Source of the DNA: Epiperipatus broadwayi
Taxonomy: Eukaryota; Onychophora; Udeonychophora; Euonychophora; Peripatidae
DNA: 64,000 nt
NCBI GenBank assembly: GCA_028023455.1
Contig: JAQFVV010012398.1
Span: 9,756,682-9,820,681 of the forward strand
Direction: 5' to 3'
The position numbers and the translations under genes are program-made. Below the pieces are notes generated by a model. The model had not been told where the DNA came from and ran no database searches. It saw only the letters and a program-made list of their open reading frames with translations. Positions within the stretch are counted from its first letter, which is position 1, and each line of letters starts with the position of its first letter. Below are positions 47,621 to 56,914 of this stretch, piece after piece.

Positions 47621-48262
47621 CTAGTGGATTCATCCCCTAATGAACTGATTATAATTTAGTAAAAACCATGAGTGCAAAATGCACAATAACAACACTGAAG
47701 GAAATATTTACTACGCATAATTATCTGGAGATAATAGTATTAATATCAGTACAGGTTTATTTCACAGAAATTTAATGATTACTTGCAGATAAAAAAATCA
47801 AACATATCTTTACTCCACCTTATTATCCTGAAAGTATTGGACATGTGAAAACAGTAGTTCAACATTTGAAAAATGTGTTGAAAAAAAACTTGAATAAAGA
47901 ATGTATCGAAAGCATTAGTGGATGTTATTTATAACCAGCATTTTATGCCCAGTACAGTAATAAATAAGGCTCCAACAGTTATTGTTGTGTCATCCATTCA
48001 GGACTCACCTGACTAAGCTATTACCAATTATTAGTAAAAAAGAGAAAAAATCAAAATTAGGAGAAATTCCAAATAGAAAAAGGCTTATGGATACACAAAT
48101 AGATGGATGCCTGTGTAATAGAGAAATTATTATCAAAACAATTAAGAATTGTCAAATTAGAAATGGGAAGGAAATGAAAAGATACATTAATCACCTTTGT
48201 CCTCATTTTGTGGATATTTCATTGCTATTCCTAGAAATAGTTTTTAGTAAATGAAGTAAGAG
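47621..48262 (+). pseudogene. Gypsy integrase, C-terminal half
   Basis: Resumes the catalytic core broken at 36126: MWILVDSSPNELI (47621-47659), TTLKEIFTTHNYLEII (about 47692-47739), KKIKHIFTPPYYPESIGH (47792-47845), VVQHLKNVLKKNLNKE (about 47854-47900) and FRTHLTKLLPIISKK (47997-48041). The second Asp and the catalytic Glu positions (GH-VKTVVQ) are lost. Frameshifts separate the pieces. Only a few residues are missing between the two halves, so they probably belonged to one gene separated by inserted DNA. Confidence 0.85.
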
Positions 48263-48402
48263 AACAAATATACTGTATTAGATTATTTAAATAGTGATTT
48301 TATTTAGATTGAAATAAATTAAGCGATAACAAAGAGGAATTTGTACATAAAGAAAAACAGAGTGTAATTCCTTCAATATAGGAAAGAAAAAGTTTCTCCC
48401 AG

Positions 48403-48405
48403 TAA

Positions 48406-48455
<50 letters not shown>

Positions 48456-48457
48456 TA

Positions 48458-48492
<35 letters not shown>
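48403..48492. repeat. Two (TA)n tracts
   Basis: About 45 bp and 38 bp of TA separated by TGATTACT. AGTGATTA follows at 48498, so the pair also forms a hairpin. Confidence 0.9.
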
Positions 48493-48495
<3 letters not shown>

Positions 48496-48513
48496 TTTAG
48501 TGATTACCTAGAA

Positions 48514-50245
48514 CAGTGGTCTTTAACCTTTTCACACATGTGAACTGGCAAAAATAAGGATAAGATTTTGCAGACCGGCAGAAGTTTACAGCTAAATTTT
48601 TTTAAAGTTGTAATCTGCGTAACCTTAGATAAGCATAATTGTTATAACTGACCAAAACAGCACACTAGTTATTGTATATTGTAATAAATAGTGTCGCTTA
48701 CCTTCACATGATGAACACTCTTTCTCGAGTTGCATAGTTATACTGCTACAGAAAACAGTACAATAACAATCATTCTCATTAATGTGCTTGCATTTCTACA
48801 TTTATTATTACATTGTTAAAACATGTAAGAATAAAATGTTATTCAACTGAATGTTGGGAAATATCACAGCTAGTGTAATTACATGACAATGATAAATGTA
48901 ATATCTGTATTTAATGTTAAATATACAAGATCAAATTATATATATGGAGGTTGTCTTTTGATAGTAGTAAGAGCAAAATAGAAATTGCGTAATTAAAATC
49001 ACCGTACAGCCAAAAAAGTCACCGTATTTTAAATCTGAAAAAATAAAATGAAATGTGTAAAAGTCTGAAGTTTTGATGTTATTGTAATTTTTTTTTTTGT
49101 GCTGGTGTGTTGAAAGGATCAAAAAATGTAATTAATAGGAAAAGTTTTTTTTTTAAAAATGGCAAAAATAGAGATAGCGTAATAGAAATAAAGCCCCCCC
49201 CCAAAAAAACAAAATCACTGTAGTTGCCGTCTTTTAAAAAAAAAAAAAAGTTGAAAAAGTCAAAGTTTTGATTTTATTTTAATTTTCTTGGGGGGAGTGG
49301 GTTGAGAAATACTTTGTCTTCACTGAGACAAAAGATAGAGACCAAAGTTATTTTTTGTTTGTTTTTATTTTTAAAAAAAGGTAACAGAAATTGGTTTTAA
49401 AAATAAAAGTTTTAGTATTTTAGCAGTATACAAATAAAGCCCCCAAAAATATTGTCTTATAAGTCAAAAAAAAAGTGGGCATATTTTTAAACAAACAAAA
49501 AAGAAAACAAAACTTGAAAAAGTCAAAAGTTTTGATCTTATTTTAATTTGGGGAGTGGGGGGGTGGATTGAGAAATACTTTGTAAAAGTTAGAAACATAA
49601 ATTATTTGGTTGTTTTTCTTTTTAAAAAAGGTGATAAAAATTTATTTCAAAAATAAAAGTTAAAGCCAAAAAAGATCTTATTTTAATTTTTTTTGGGGGG
49701 CGGGGGGAATGGGTTGAGAAATACTTTGTCTTCAATGAGACAAAATATAGACAGAAGTTATTTTTGGTTTGTTTTTATTTTTTTAAAAAAGGTAATAAAA
49801 ATTGGTTTTAAAAATAAAAGTTTTAGAATATCAAATAAAGGCAAAAAAGATATTGCCTTACAGGCCAAAAAAAAAAAAGTGGCCACATTTTTAAACAAAA
49901 AAAAAACAAACTGAAACTTGAAAAAGTCAAAAGTTTTGATCTTAATTTATTTTTGGGTGGTGGGGCTGTATTGAGAAATACTTTGTAAAAGTTAGAGACA
50001 TCTTATTTTTTAGTTTTTATTTTTAAAAAAAGGTAATAAAAATTGATTTCAAAAATAAAAGTTAAAGCCAAAAAAATCCCCCACTAAAAATGAAATACTA
50101 AAAGAGGGAATAGAAAAAATTTAAGAGATAAAAAAGGTCACATTACATTTTGTTTTACCAAATAAACAATGCCAATAAGCGGCTGTGATTGGCTATCAAA
50201 AGACAAATGGAGTTTGTATAATAAAAAACTTTTTTTTTAGACCGG
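48514..50245. mobile_element. hAT-like element, left end, carrying a minisatellite
   Basis: Starts CAGTGGTCTTTAACCTTTT followed by GCAGACCGGCAG, the wording of a common hAT terminus. AGACCGGCAG recurs in the same orientation at 50239, but no matching inverted right terminus was found, so the right edge is uncertain. The interior from 48950 is a tandem array. Interrupts the region between integrase and 3' LTR. Confidence 0.6.
48950..50090. repeat. Higher-order minisatellite (alternating ~262/~148-bp units)
   Basis: GAGAAATACTTTGT occurs at 49303, 49569, 49717 and 49974; intervals 266, 148 and 257 bp give a ~410-bp higher-order period. Units share AAAAGTTTTGATCTTATTTT, G-rich GGGGGG.GTGGGTT, TTTTTATTTTTAAAAAA and GCCAAAAAAGAT. 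The first unit(s) from 48950 are more diverged. Long units carry an extra CTTCA.TGAGACAAAA.ATAGA. Confidence 0.8.
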
Positions 50246-50259
50246 CAGAAAACTTCTGT

Positions 50260-50273
50260 GGGAAGAAATAGAA
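50260..50273 (+). other. Candidate polypurine tract
   Basis: GGGAAGAAATAGAA, all purine but one T, lies immediately before the TGTCTG start of the 3' LTR, the position where LTR retrotransposons prime plus-strand synthesis. It supports the LTR boundary. Confidence 0.55.
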
Positions 50274-51807
50274 TGTCTGTGCGTATAAAACATACAGAGA
50301 TCATTTATTTTGTAAATAAATACAGATTTTTTCACTTATAAAACATTTCTTTTTGTTTAAAAACTAATCTACAAAATCGCTATGAAGAGATAATCCCAAT
50401 AGCAAAATATAGTTGGATAAAAATTTATATACAAAAATTAGCACTGTATAAATAAACTCCACACAGTCAAGCAAAGTGTAGGTGGAAAAAAAAAAGTCAA
50501 TTAAAGTAGTTACTGAAGAAAAGATTAATTAACAGAAATAAACCAAACCACAAGTGAGAAATAATAGGGGAATGATGGTTAAGTAGAGATTTTGTTGGTT
50601 AATGAAACACTTGATGGATTTATTGAATTATAAAATAATCAGTGTAATCAATGTTTAAATTAATAATATAATTGACATTAATACTTTAAATAAATTATAA
50701 TGGTTTTTATATATTTTCCCAGTGACTATTTTTAACAAATATAATTCTACCTATATAAAGAAATAATTTCCTCTCAGCTTTAATTTTTTTTATCTAAAAC
50801 AAGACAGTATATTGGACAATTTATAAATTTCATTTATATAATTTTAGGTACTTATTTTATTTATATTTAGTACTTAGATTTAGGATGCTTGATTAGTTTT
50901 AGAGTTAGATCATGGGTAGCTTTTAAATATTCAAGATAAAAGAAAAATCAGTTTTATTTCTTAAATGTATTTTTACTTCCTGAAAGACTTTAAATACTCA
51001 AGATAAAAAAACCAGTTTGGTTTCTTAAATATTTTCTTCCTAAACGATTTTACATTAAAGAAATGATTTTAATAACCAAAGTTTATTTTAATTTAAACCA
51101 ATCGTTTTCCTAAAAAAGTTTTAAAAAAGAATGTGATTGTGTCTTATATGAATATTCATATGCAGTATGTTGTAACAAATGTATTTAATGCACTTGTTCA
51201 AATACGGAAACGTTTTCTAAATTTTTATGCTTATATTTAAAGTGAACAATCATTTTTAACTTAAATCATTTCACTCCTGTTTAGTAATTCTTCAATTAGC
51301 ACTTGATTTGTAGATTTAAATGGAGTAATATTTTTATCCTCAGACAAAATGGAAAGTTATTCCATCAAGTACAAGAGATAAATATATGAAGAGAGGAGTC
51401 ATGAACAGCAGCAAGAATCTTATGGCTTTCTGTAAAGAAAAAAGTATTTGAATAAATGTAGATATTTGTATATGAAAAAATAAGACACCCCTAAAAATAA
51501 GCCCTAAGCATGTTCGCAAAAACATGATAGCATATTGTCCATTAAAGATATTTAAATTGCTGAACATTAATTATTAGTAAAAGGATTATATGTGTTTGCT
51601 AATATACATGTGTATATGTGCAAAAGGTTTTTAAAGTGGAAAACACAAATATGAACTTGGTTTACTCTTTCTGAGAATAATATATATTTCCATTCAAGGA
51701 TAAATTATAGCTTATTTAATTTGGATTATTACATTCTTAACATTTTTTTACCTCATTATTATTATTGTTAAATAACTATTGTTATATATATAAATTTCTG
51801 TACATTT
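50274..51807 (+). mobile_element. 3' LTR of the Gypsy element, left part
   Basis: Begins TGTCTG like the 5' LTR and shares blocks with it at 50274-50600 and 51580-51807 (GCAAAAGGTTTTTAAAGTGGAAAACACA, split here as CAAAAGGTTTTTAAA and GTGGAAAACACA; GATAAATTATAGCTTATTT). About 50620-51570 has no counterpart in the 5' LTR and includes an internal imperfect duplication (TTTAAATA.TCAAGATAAA at about 50924 and 50990). The LTR continues on the far side of the LINE at 56873-56914. Confidence 0.7.
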
Positions 51808-52008
51808 TATGTTTCAAAGCAAACTTTATTTAGTATCAATTGGTTACATCAAAATTGGTTACAGTAGGGTTACATGTACTTGTATGATAATGTTCCTTTT
51901 AATTTTGATTTAGTCCTTGCCTCTGAAAGTCATTGTTACAATGATTGGCCATCAAAGACTATGTTAGATTATCTCTTTTTTTTTAGTTTTTTTTTTTTTT
52001 TTGGAGTA

Positions 52009-52370
52009 CTAATTCCAGTCCTTGTCATAATGCTGAGCATATTTTGAAGTTAGACCATGTTGCCATGAACATGTCCTGTAGTGCAAGAATACTGTCTCTA
52101 TCCTTAATTTTTTTTTAAGTTTGTTGTAGTAGGTGTAGGATTGTTTCCAAATGTGAATGTGCAATGGGTGTACCAATAGTATCAATAAGCATATAAGCGG
52201 AATGTGCTGCATGTATTATTGGTATTGTTTTTGTATGTGTCTACTATTTTACTAATTGTGGTCCCATTTTGTATGTAGTTGTTCAGCATCATTTGCCATA
52301 CTTTTTCTAGGGCTAGACAGTCATATAAGAAATGGGTCTCTGTGACATAGCATATACAGTGATCCAACAT
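52009..52370 (-). pseudogene. LINE ORF2 C-terminal Cys/His region
   Basis: HCICYVTETHFLYDCLALEK (about 52300-52360) resembles the CX2C...HX4C motif that ends ORF2 in many LINEs. It continues to a stop at 52009, about 200 bp from the element's 3' end. One frameshift near 52190. Confidence 0.7.
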
Positions 52371-53910
52371 TCATGTAAAATCTCTTGTACCAAATAAAGT
52401 GTGTTATTGGTAATGCTTTCAGGTTAAGTTTGATAATAAAATTTTGTTTCCAAGCACCATCTTTTGAACTTTTTTAACAGTTGGCCATTATTTATTCCCA
52501 GTACTTGGGCTGGTTATTTGCTTGTTGGTATGGAAAAAGATTTTGTATTTGCCAATATTTATTTGTGTTTTTTAGTATTATATTGTTCTTATGGGTTCAC
52601 AACTCGCAAACAGGGTAGAAATATATTTATATGTGAGGGAAGGCCGATCAGTGGGTTTGATTTCTATTATTCCCCGTATCTCTGGAAAATATCTTAATAT
52701 AGCTATGAGAAGATTTACTGTTTTTGGGTGTGTAACACAGGTATTGCATGTAGTCCAAGACCATTCCATTTTGTAGGTCAGTTTAAATGTTTTATTGAGA
52801 TGACTAGAACTTTTCTTTTCCATAGTAGCTTGTTGCATAGTGAGTTAATTGCTGAAATAAATGATTTTGTGATATTTATTATTGGCAGATAGTAGGTGAT
52901 TTTTGTTATAATAATCTGATTATATAAAGATACTTTTAAGTAGAATGAGATAGAATTTGGAAAATGATTCTTTCTGCTTTGAGTTTGTTTTGTATTTTCT
53001 TTCACATTTGATTCATGCCCAAATGGAAAGGAAAACCCAGAAACATACTAGGTTTCCCTAGATATATCTGTGTGTTTAATTTACCTGTAAAAATTGACAA
53101 TGCAGCTGACTTGTTGGTGTTGATTTTTAGCCCGAACTTTACTGTATATTCTTTTATGATTTCCTGCAGTGCCTGAACTTTGCTGTATATTCTTTTATGA
53201 TTTCCTGCAGTATAGGTAATTGCTTCTTTGATTTTAGAAATACTGTGATATAATCCATGCAAGCAATACATGGTATGCAAGTGTTGGTGTTTGGAATTCC
53301 TTGGATTTTTTTTTTAATTTGCTCTAATAAGGGATTTAAATATAATGTAAATAATAGTGTGCTGAGTGGAGATCCTTGTGGAAATGATTGGCTGGGGTAG
53401 AAAGATGATGAAGATCTACCATTGAGTGTGATGTAAATTTCTCTGATTAGTAGCAGATTGTTGATTATATATAATATTGTACACAATATTTTTTTTTAGT
53501 TGAATTAACAGTGTTTTGATTGGCACTGAATCAAAAACAGTTTCAAAATCTAATTGCACAGCAACTGGGGCATATTTTTTCCTTTTAATTACTGAGTTAA
53601 TGATTATTTTGTATATTAGTGCTGCTTGACCTGTCTATGAGCCCTTTTTGCATACTGATGTTGTGATATTACTTTTATTATATATGGTTCATTTTTTTCT
53701 TTTAAAATTTTTTCCAGAATTTTTATTCCCAAAGGATCCATTGAGATTGGCCACAGATTGGAGACTGTGGCAATTGGTGCTTGTTTTTTAATGAAGGGGA
53801 TCATTGAAACTGAATATAATCCTTGTATATTGTATAGCTTTTGTGATTGTTGATTTGCAAGTTGGCACAGATATGTATTTGTGAATTGGCTGAGATGTGA
53901 CAATACAAAC
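52371..53910 (-). pseudogene. LINE ORF2 reverse transcriptase
   Basis: SNLWPISMDPLGIKILEKIL (53700-53760), motif A VQLDFETVFDSVP (about 53516-53560), motif B SFPQGSPLSTLLFTLYLNP (about 53338-53395), motif C region CMDYITVF (about 53239-53263; YADD-type box with second Asp changed to Tyr), KFGLKINTNKSAAL (53100-53150), then FLGFPFHLGMNQM and the thumb with KSFISAINSLCNKLLWKRK (52800-53050). A 41-bp tandem duplication (53134/53175) shifts the frame after motif C. The wording after motif C favours the L1/Tx1 group. Confidence 0.8.
53134..53212. repeat. 41-bp tandem duplication in LINE RT
   Basis: GAACTTT.CTGTATATTCTTTT...CCTGCAGT at 53134 and 53175. Length is not a multiple of three, so it disrupts the frame. 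Confidence 0.9.
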
Positions 53911-54155
53911 TGTGGGATTTCTGGTGGTCCTGGATTGATGCTGAAATGAATGCTAAATCTGTTATTTCACAAGGTGTTTCTGTTTCTGGATTTCCAAAAA
54001 AAAAATTATGAGGATTTAAATTGGTTATGCTTTGTTAATATTTCTTTGAAGGGCTGGTATATTGGTTGTATCATATTATGTCCAGTTGTGATTTTTCCAC
54101 CCCATTCTAGTGCCATGGGAACTCTATTTGTGAATGAATAGCCTAATGCCTATCG

Positions 54156-54215
54156 AATGTATCCACGGGTCCATGTGTGTTGCTCAAATGTATCCACGGG
54201 TCCATGTGTGTTGCT
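54156..54215. repeat. 31-bp tandem duplication in the LINE
   Basis: AATGTATCCACGGGTCCATG and the following TGTGTTGCT occur at 54156 and 54187, in the endonuclease-RT linker. Confidence 0.9.
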
Positions 54216-54449
54216 GGTGTTAGACAAATTCTTTTTTTTTATTGCTAGATATTGTATTAGTTTATTGCATATTTGATTATATATCTGTGTTAGCTTGATT
54301 ATGTTTGCTTGGTTGTGAGTGACTGGTTTTGACAGGACAATTTTTTTGTGTAGCTCATCTGCTAACTTGATTAGTTTAGAGGAGGAAGGGGGTTGATTTT
54401 TGAGAAATATGATTGATATTAAATGTGAGAATGTGTGTATGCAATATAT

Positions 54450-55245
54450 TTAGAGATTGGGGTCAAGTTGCATTTGATTGAGCTTATTTACTATGATGTA
54501 TGTCTTGGAGAAAAGGAACCCTCGAGTGTTGATTGGTAGTAGGATCCTTATTGCCTTTTGTATATTAGTGATTCTGTTGTGGTATGTGTTTAAATTTAAT
54601 TTTATTATTTGTGCTGCATAATCAGAAAATGAGGAGGGAGGGAGACTTACCTCAATTGAGTGATGTAACATTGGAGAATAGAACATAAGATCTATGACAG
54701 TGCCATGGTGGTTGTTATAAAAAGATACAGAGTTCAGTGGGAGGAAACCCTCACCACTCATAAGCAATATTGAAAGTTGATTTATTCATTTTGCAACAAA
54801 CTTTTGATAGCTCATATTGAAATCTCCAGCAAGTATAGTGGGATAGGGATTGTATGCTAACAATGAGATGATTAAAATTATTCTGTTAATAACAATAGGA
54901 CGGAATGTATAAAAATAGAATGTTAATTGAAAAGCTTCTGTGATTAAATGTGGTTATCAGAAGATTGGAGTCTATGGAAATTATTTTAAATGATATGAAG
55001 GAGCATGCTTGGCTAATAAATATATCTGTGCCACTTGATGATGTTGATGTGTCCCTCAAGCATGTGCAAAAAACAAGTTTACTCATATATGTAGCTGGGT
55101 TGATTTGGGATCCATTGTATATGTTTTTGTTTCTAGTAGACTCAATATGCTGTGTTGCATTGACTGTATCCATTTATTAATTTGTTGTATTTTTTTTGTT
55201 GAGTTTAAACTTTGGACGTTAACTGCTGCTATTTTTATTTTTCAT
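54450..55245 (-). pseudogene. LINE ORF2 endonuclease (APE-like)
   Basis: N-terminal KIAAVNVQSLNSTKK and ILSLLETKT (about 55242-55125) show the catalytic Asn and Glu. SSGTDIFISQ, LLITTF and LFLYIP follow (54886-55060). LAGDFN (about 54815) has the Asp/Asn pair. NNHHGTVIDLMFYSP and SFSDYAA (54600-54720) end the domain, the catalytic His of SDH being Tyr. Stops near 54780 and frameshifts break it. The enzyme would nick target DNA to prime reverse transcription. Confidence 0.82.
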
Positions 55246-55378
55246 GTTATTTAATGTTGTGGTAGGAGGTGGGTGCACCATTTTACTGAGGTGTGTGTTT
55301 CATTTCCTTCCTTTTGTAATGCTTGAAGTGGGGTTGGTGCTGTTCATTGGTTCTGTAAATATATATTTAATAGAGTCA

Positions 55379-56767
55379 CTATCTCTGATTTTCAAATTCT
55401 TTTGAACATTGAGAGGTTGACTCCATTTCCATATTTTCATCTATTAGTTGTTTTATGGAAATTAATTGGCTATTTTCCAGATCATTTGTTTTAAACTTTT
55501 TATTTTCTCTAGTTTCTTTTATTATCTTTGGTTGTTTTTTTTTGCTTTCCAGGGGTGTGTTTTCAATTACTGGTAAGCACTGTGTGATGGTATCGATTAT
55601 TTCAGTTGTTTTGTTTATAATTGTGTGCTCTGCTTGATTATTATCTCTGTTTGGCATTCCTTTTGTTTCTTTTTGTAGGTAAGCAGTTTCATTCTCTATT
55701 AATTTATCACTAAATGTTTTTGCCCTGGGATTGTGGTTTTCATCTTCCTCATTCGTGTTTGTTTTAATTGTCAATTCCATTGCCATGCTTGGGGGATGGT
55801 CTATAGTTTCATTTTTATTTGTTTTAATTGTCTATTTTATTGCCTGGAAGAAATTATCTTTTCCTGCTTCCTTGGTTCTTGTGTGCTATCTGGATTCTCT
55901 TCTAATCTTTGTGAGGGATGGTTATTCTTTTCCACTAATTTATTTCATTGTATTGTGTTGCTATGTGGCCTCTTTTGTCACAGGCAAAACAACATGGCTT
56001 TAGTCCTCAGATATTTAACCATAGCATGGCTTCTTGGTCTGTTATATGTGATGGGATGTTTTCTGGGTCTATTTCTTTATGTAACTTGACCTTATATTCA
56101 AAACTATTTGGGAATATGGGTACTGCTGTTTCTTTAAGGTGCATTTGTTGAAAATAAATACCTTTCCAGAGGAGTTCATCATTCTTTGGAAATCACTTTT
56201 TAACATTCCAGTGATATTCTTGTATTTGCTTTCGTCAAGTCATACGATGGCAAAATTTCCAAGAGTTTTAATGTAGTTTTTAAATTGATCTCTTTGTGTA
56301 GCTTCATAAAATTCAAATGCTACATATCTGCTATTAGGATTGTCGCCTAATAAATTATTATTTTTTATTGTCTCCAATAAATTATTTTTATTTAGCATTT
56401 CAATTAGGAGTGACTTGGAAAAATGCTAGAGAGTGCAGTGATTGTCTGTTACTGCCAACACTATTGATTTCTCAGTAAAAAAATCTTTTGAATGTTGCAA
56501 AAAGTGTTCTACGTATCAGGTTATTGAATCTCTCCCCAATCTGTTCAAGCATTTCACCTGTCCATTGTGTGTGTGGAGGGGCTCAATTTCAGTCTGATTT
56601 ATCAGGTCCACATCTTTAAGATCGTCTGATGTAGTTTTTCTAAATCTAGTGGCTATTGTTACATATCTAAATCTAGTGGCTATTGTTACATATGTCATTC
56701 TTGTGTTTTGCGAAAGATCAGCTCCCTGATCACCCGACTGGGCACTCACCATTTTATAGTTTAGCAA
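55379..56767 (-). pseudogene. LINE ORF1 (gag-like, CCHC zinc knuckle)
   Basis: Starts at an ATG ~90 bp from the element's 5' end (MVSAQSGDQGADLSQNT). Contains an in-frame 27-bp tandem duplication coding YVTIATRFR twice (56640-56693). The middle is frame-shifted. GLKPCCFACDKRGHIATQY (about 55951-56004) is a CX2CX4HX4C zinc knuckle whose last Cys is now Tyr. The C-terminal part (55379-55786) is an open Lys/Glu/Asn-rich, probably disordered tail. ORF1 proteins of this type bind element RNA. Hydrophobic plus-strand frames at 55455-56151 are its antisense shadows. Confidence 0.8.
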
Positions 56768-56872
56768 GTAAAATTTTCAACAAGGTAGTCTTTTTTTTTT
56801 ACATATTTTTTTCTTCACTCTCTATTTTTTTTGTGACTCTTATTAACCATTTCACTATTTTCCTGTACATTT

Positions 56873-56914
56873 CAATCTTATTATTATCACTGCTTGACTC
56901 ATCTCAGGATATAG
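56873..56914 (+). mobile_element. 3' LTR of the Gypsy element, right part
   Basis: CAATCTTATTATTATCACTG...GACTCATCTCAGGATATAG matches 33139-33190 of the 5' LTR (TTCTTTTATTATCATTGACTG...TCTTAGG...CAGGACATAG). This shows the LTR resumes here after the LINE. Exact end not determined. Confidence 0.65.

Larger units (their letters stand above)
51808..56859 (-). mobile_element. Near-full-length L1/Tx1-like LINE with 13-bp target duplication
   Basis: Flanked by TTTCTGTACATTT (51795-51807) and TTCCTGTACATTT (56860-56872), 12/13 identical. The LTR sequence on both sides is contiguous in the 5' LTR, so the insertion limits are secure to a few bases. Minus-strand order: 5' UTR ~90 bp, ORF1 with CCHC, APE endonuclease, RT, C-terminal Cys/His region, 3' UTR. 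AATAAA (51830-51825) lies 17 nt before the 3' end, with no long terminal poly-A. An A16 run (about 51987-52004) lies just after the ORF2 stop. Inactive through many point lesions. Confidence 0.88.

Noticed and set aside
48514-50245. Complete hAT element with matching right terminus
   Set aside because: Only the left terminus is convincing; the expected inverted right end was not found, so full-element status is not claimed.
55455-56151. Overlapping hydrophobic plus-strand frames that look like membrane proteins
   Set aside because: They are antisense to LINE ORF1, whose Lys/Asn/Glu-rich coding strand produces Phe/Leu/Ile-rich complements.
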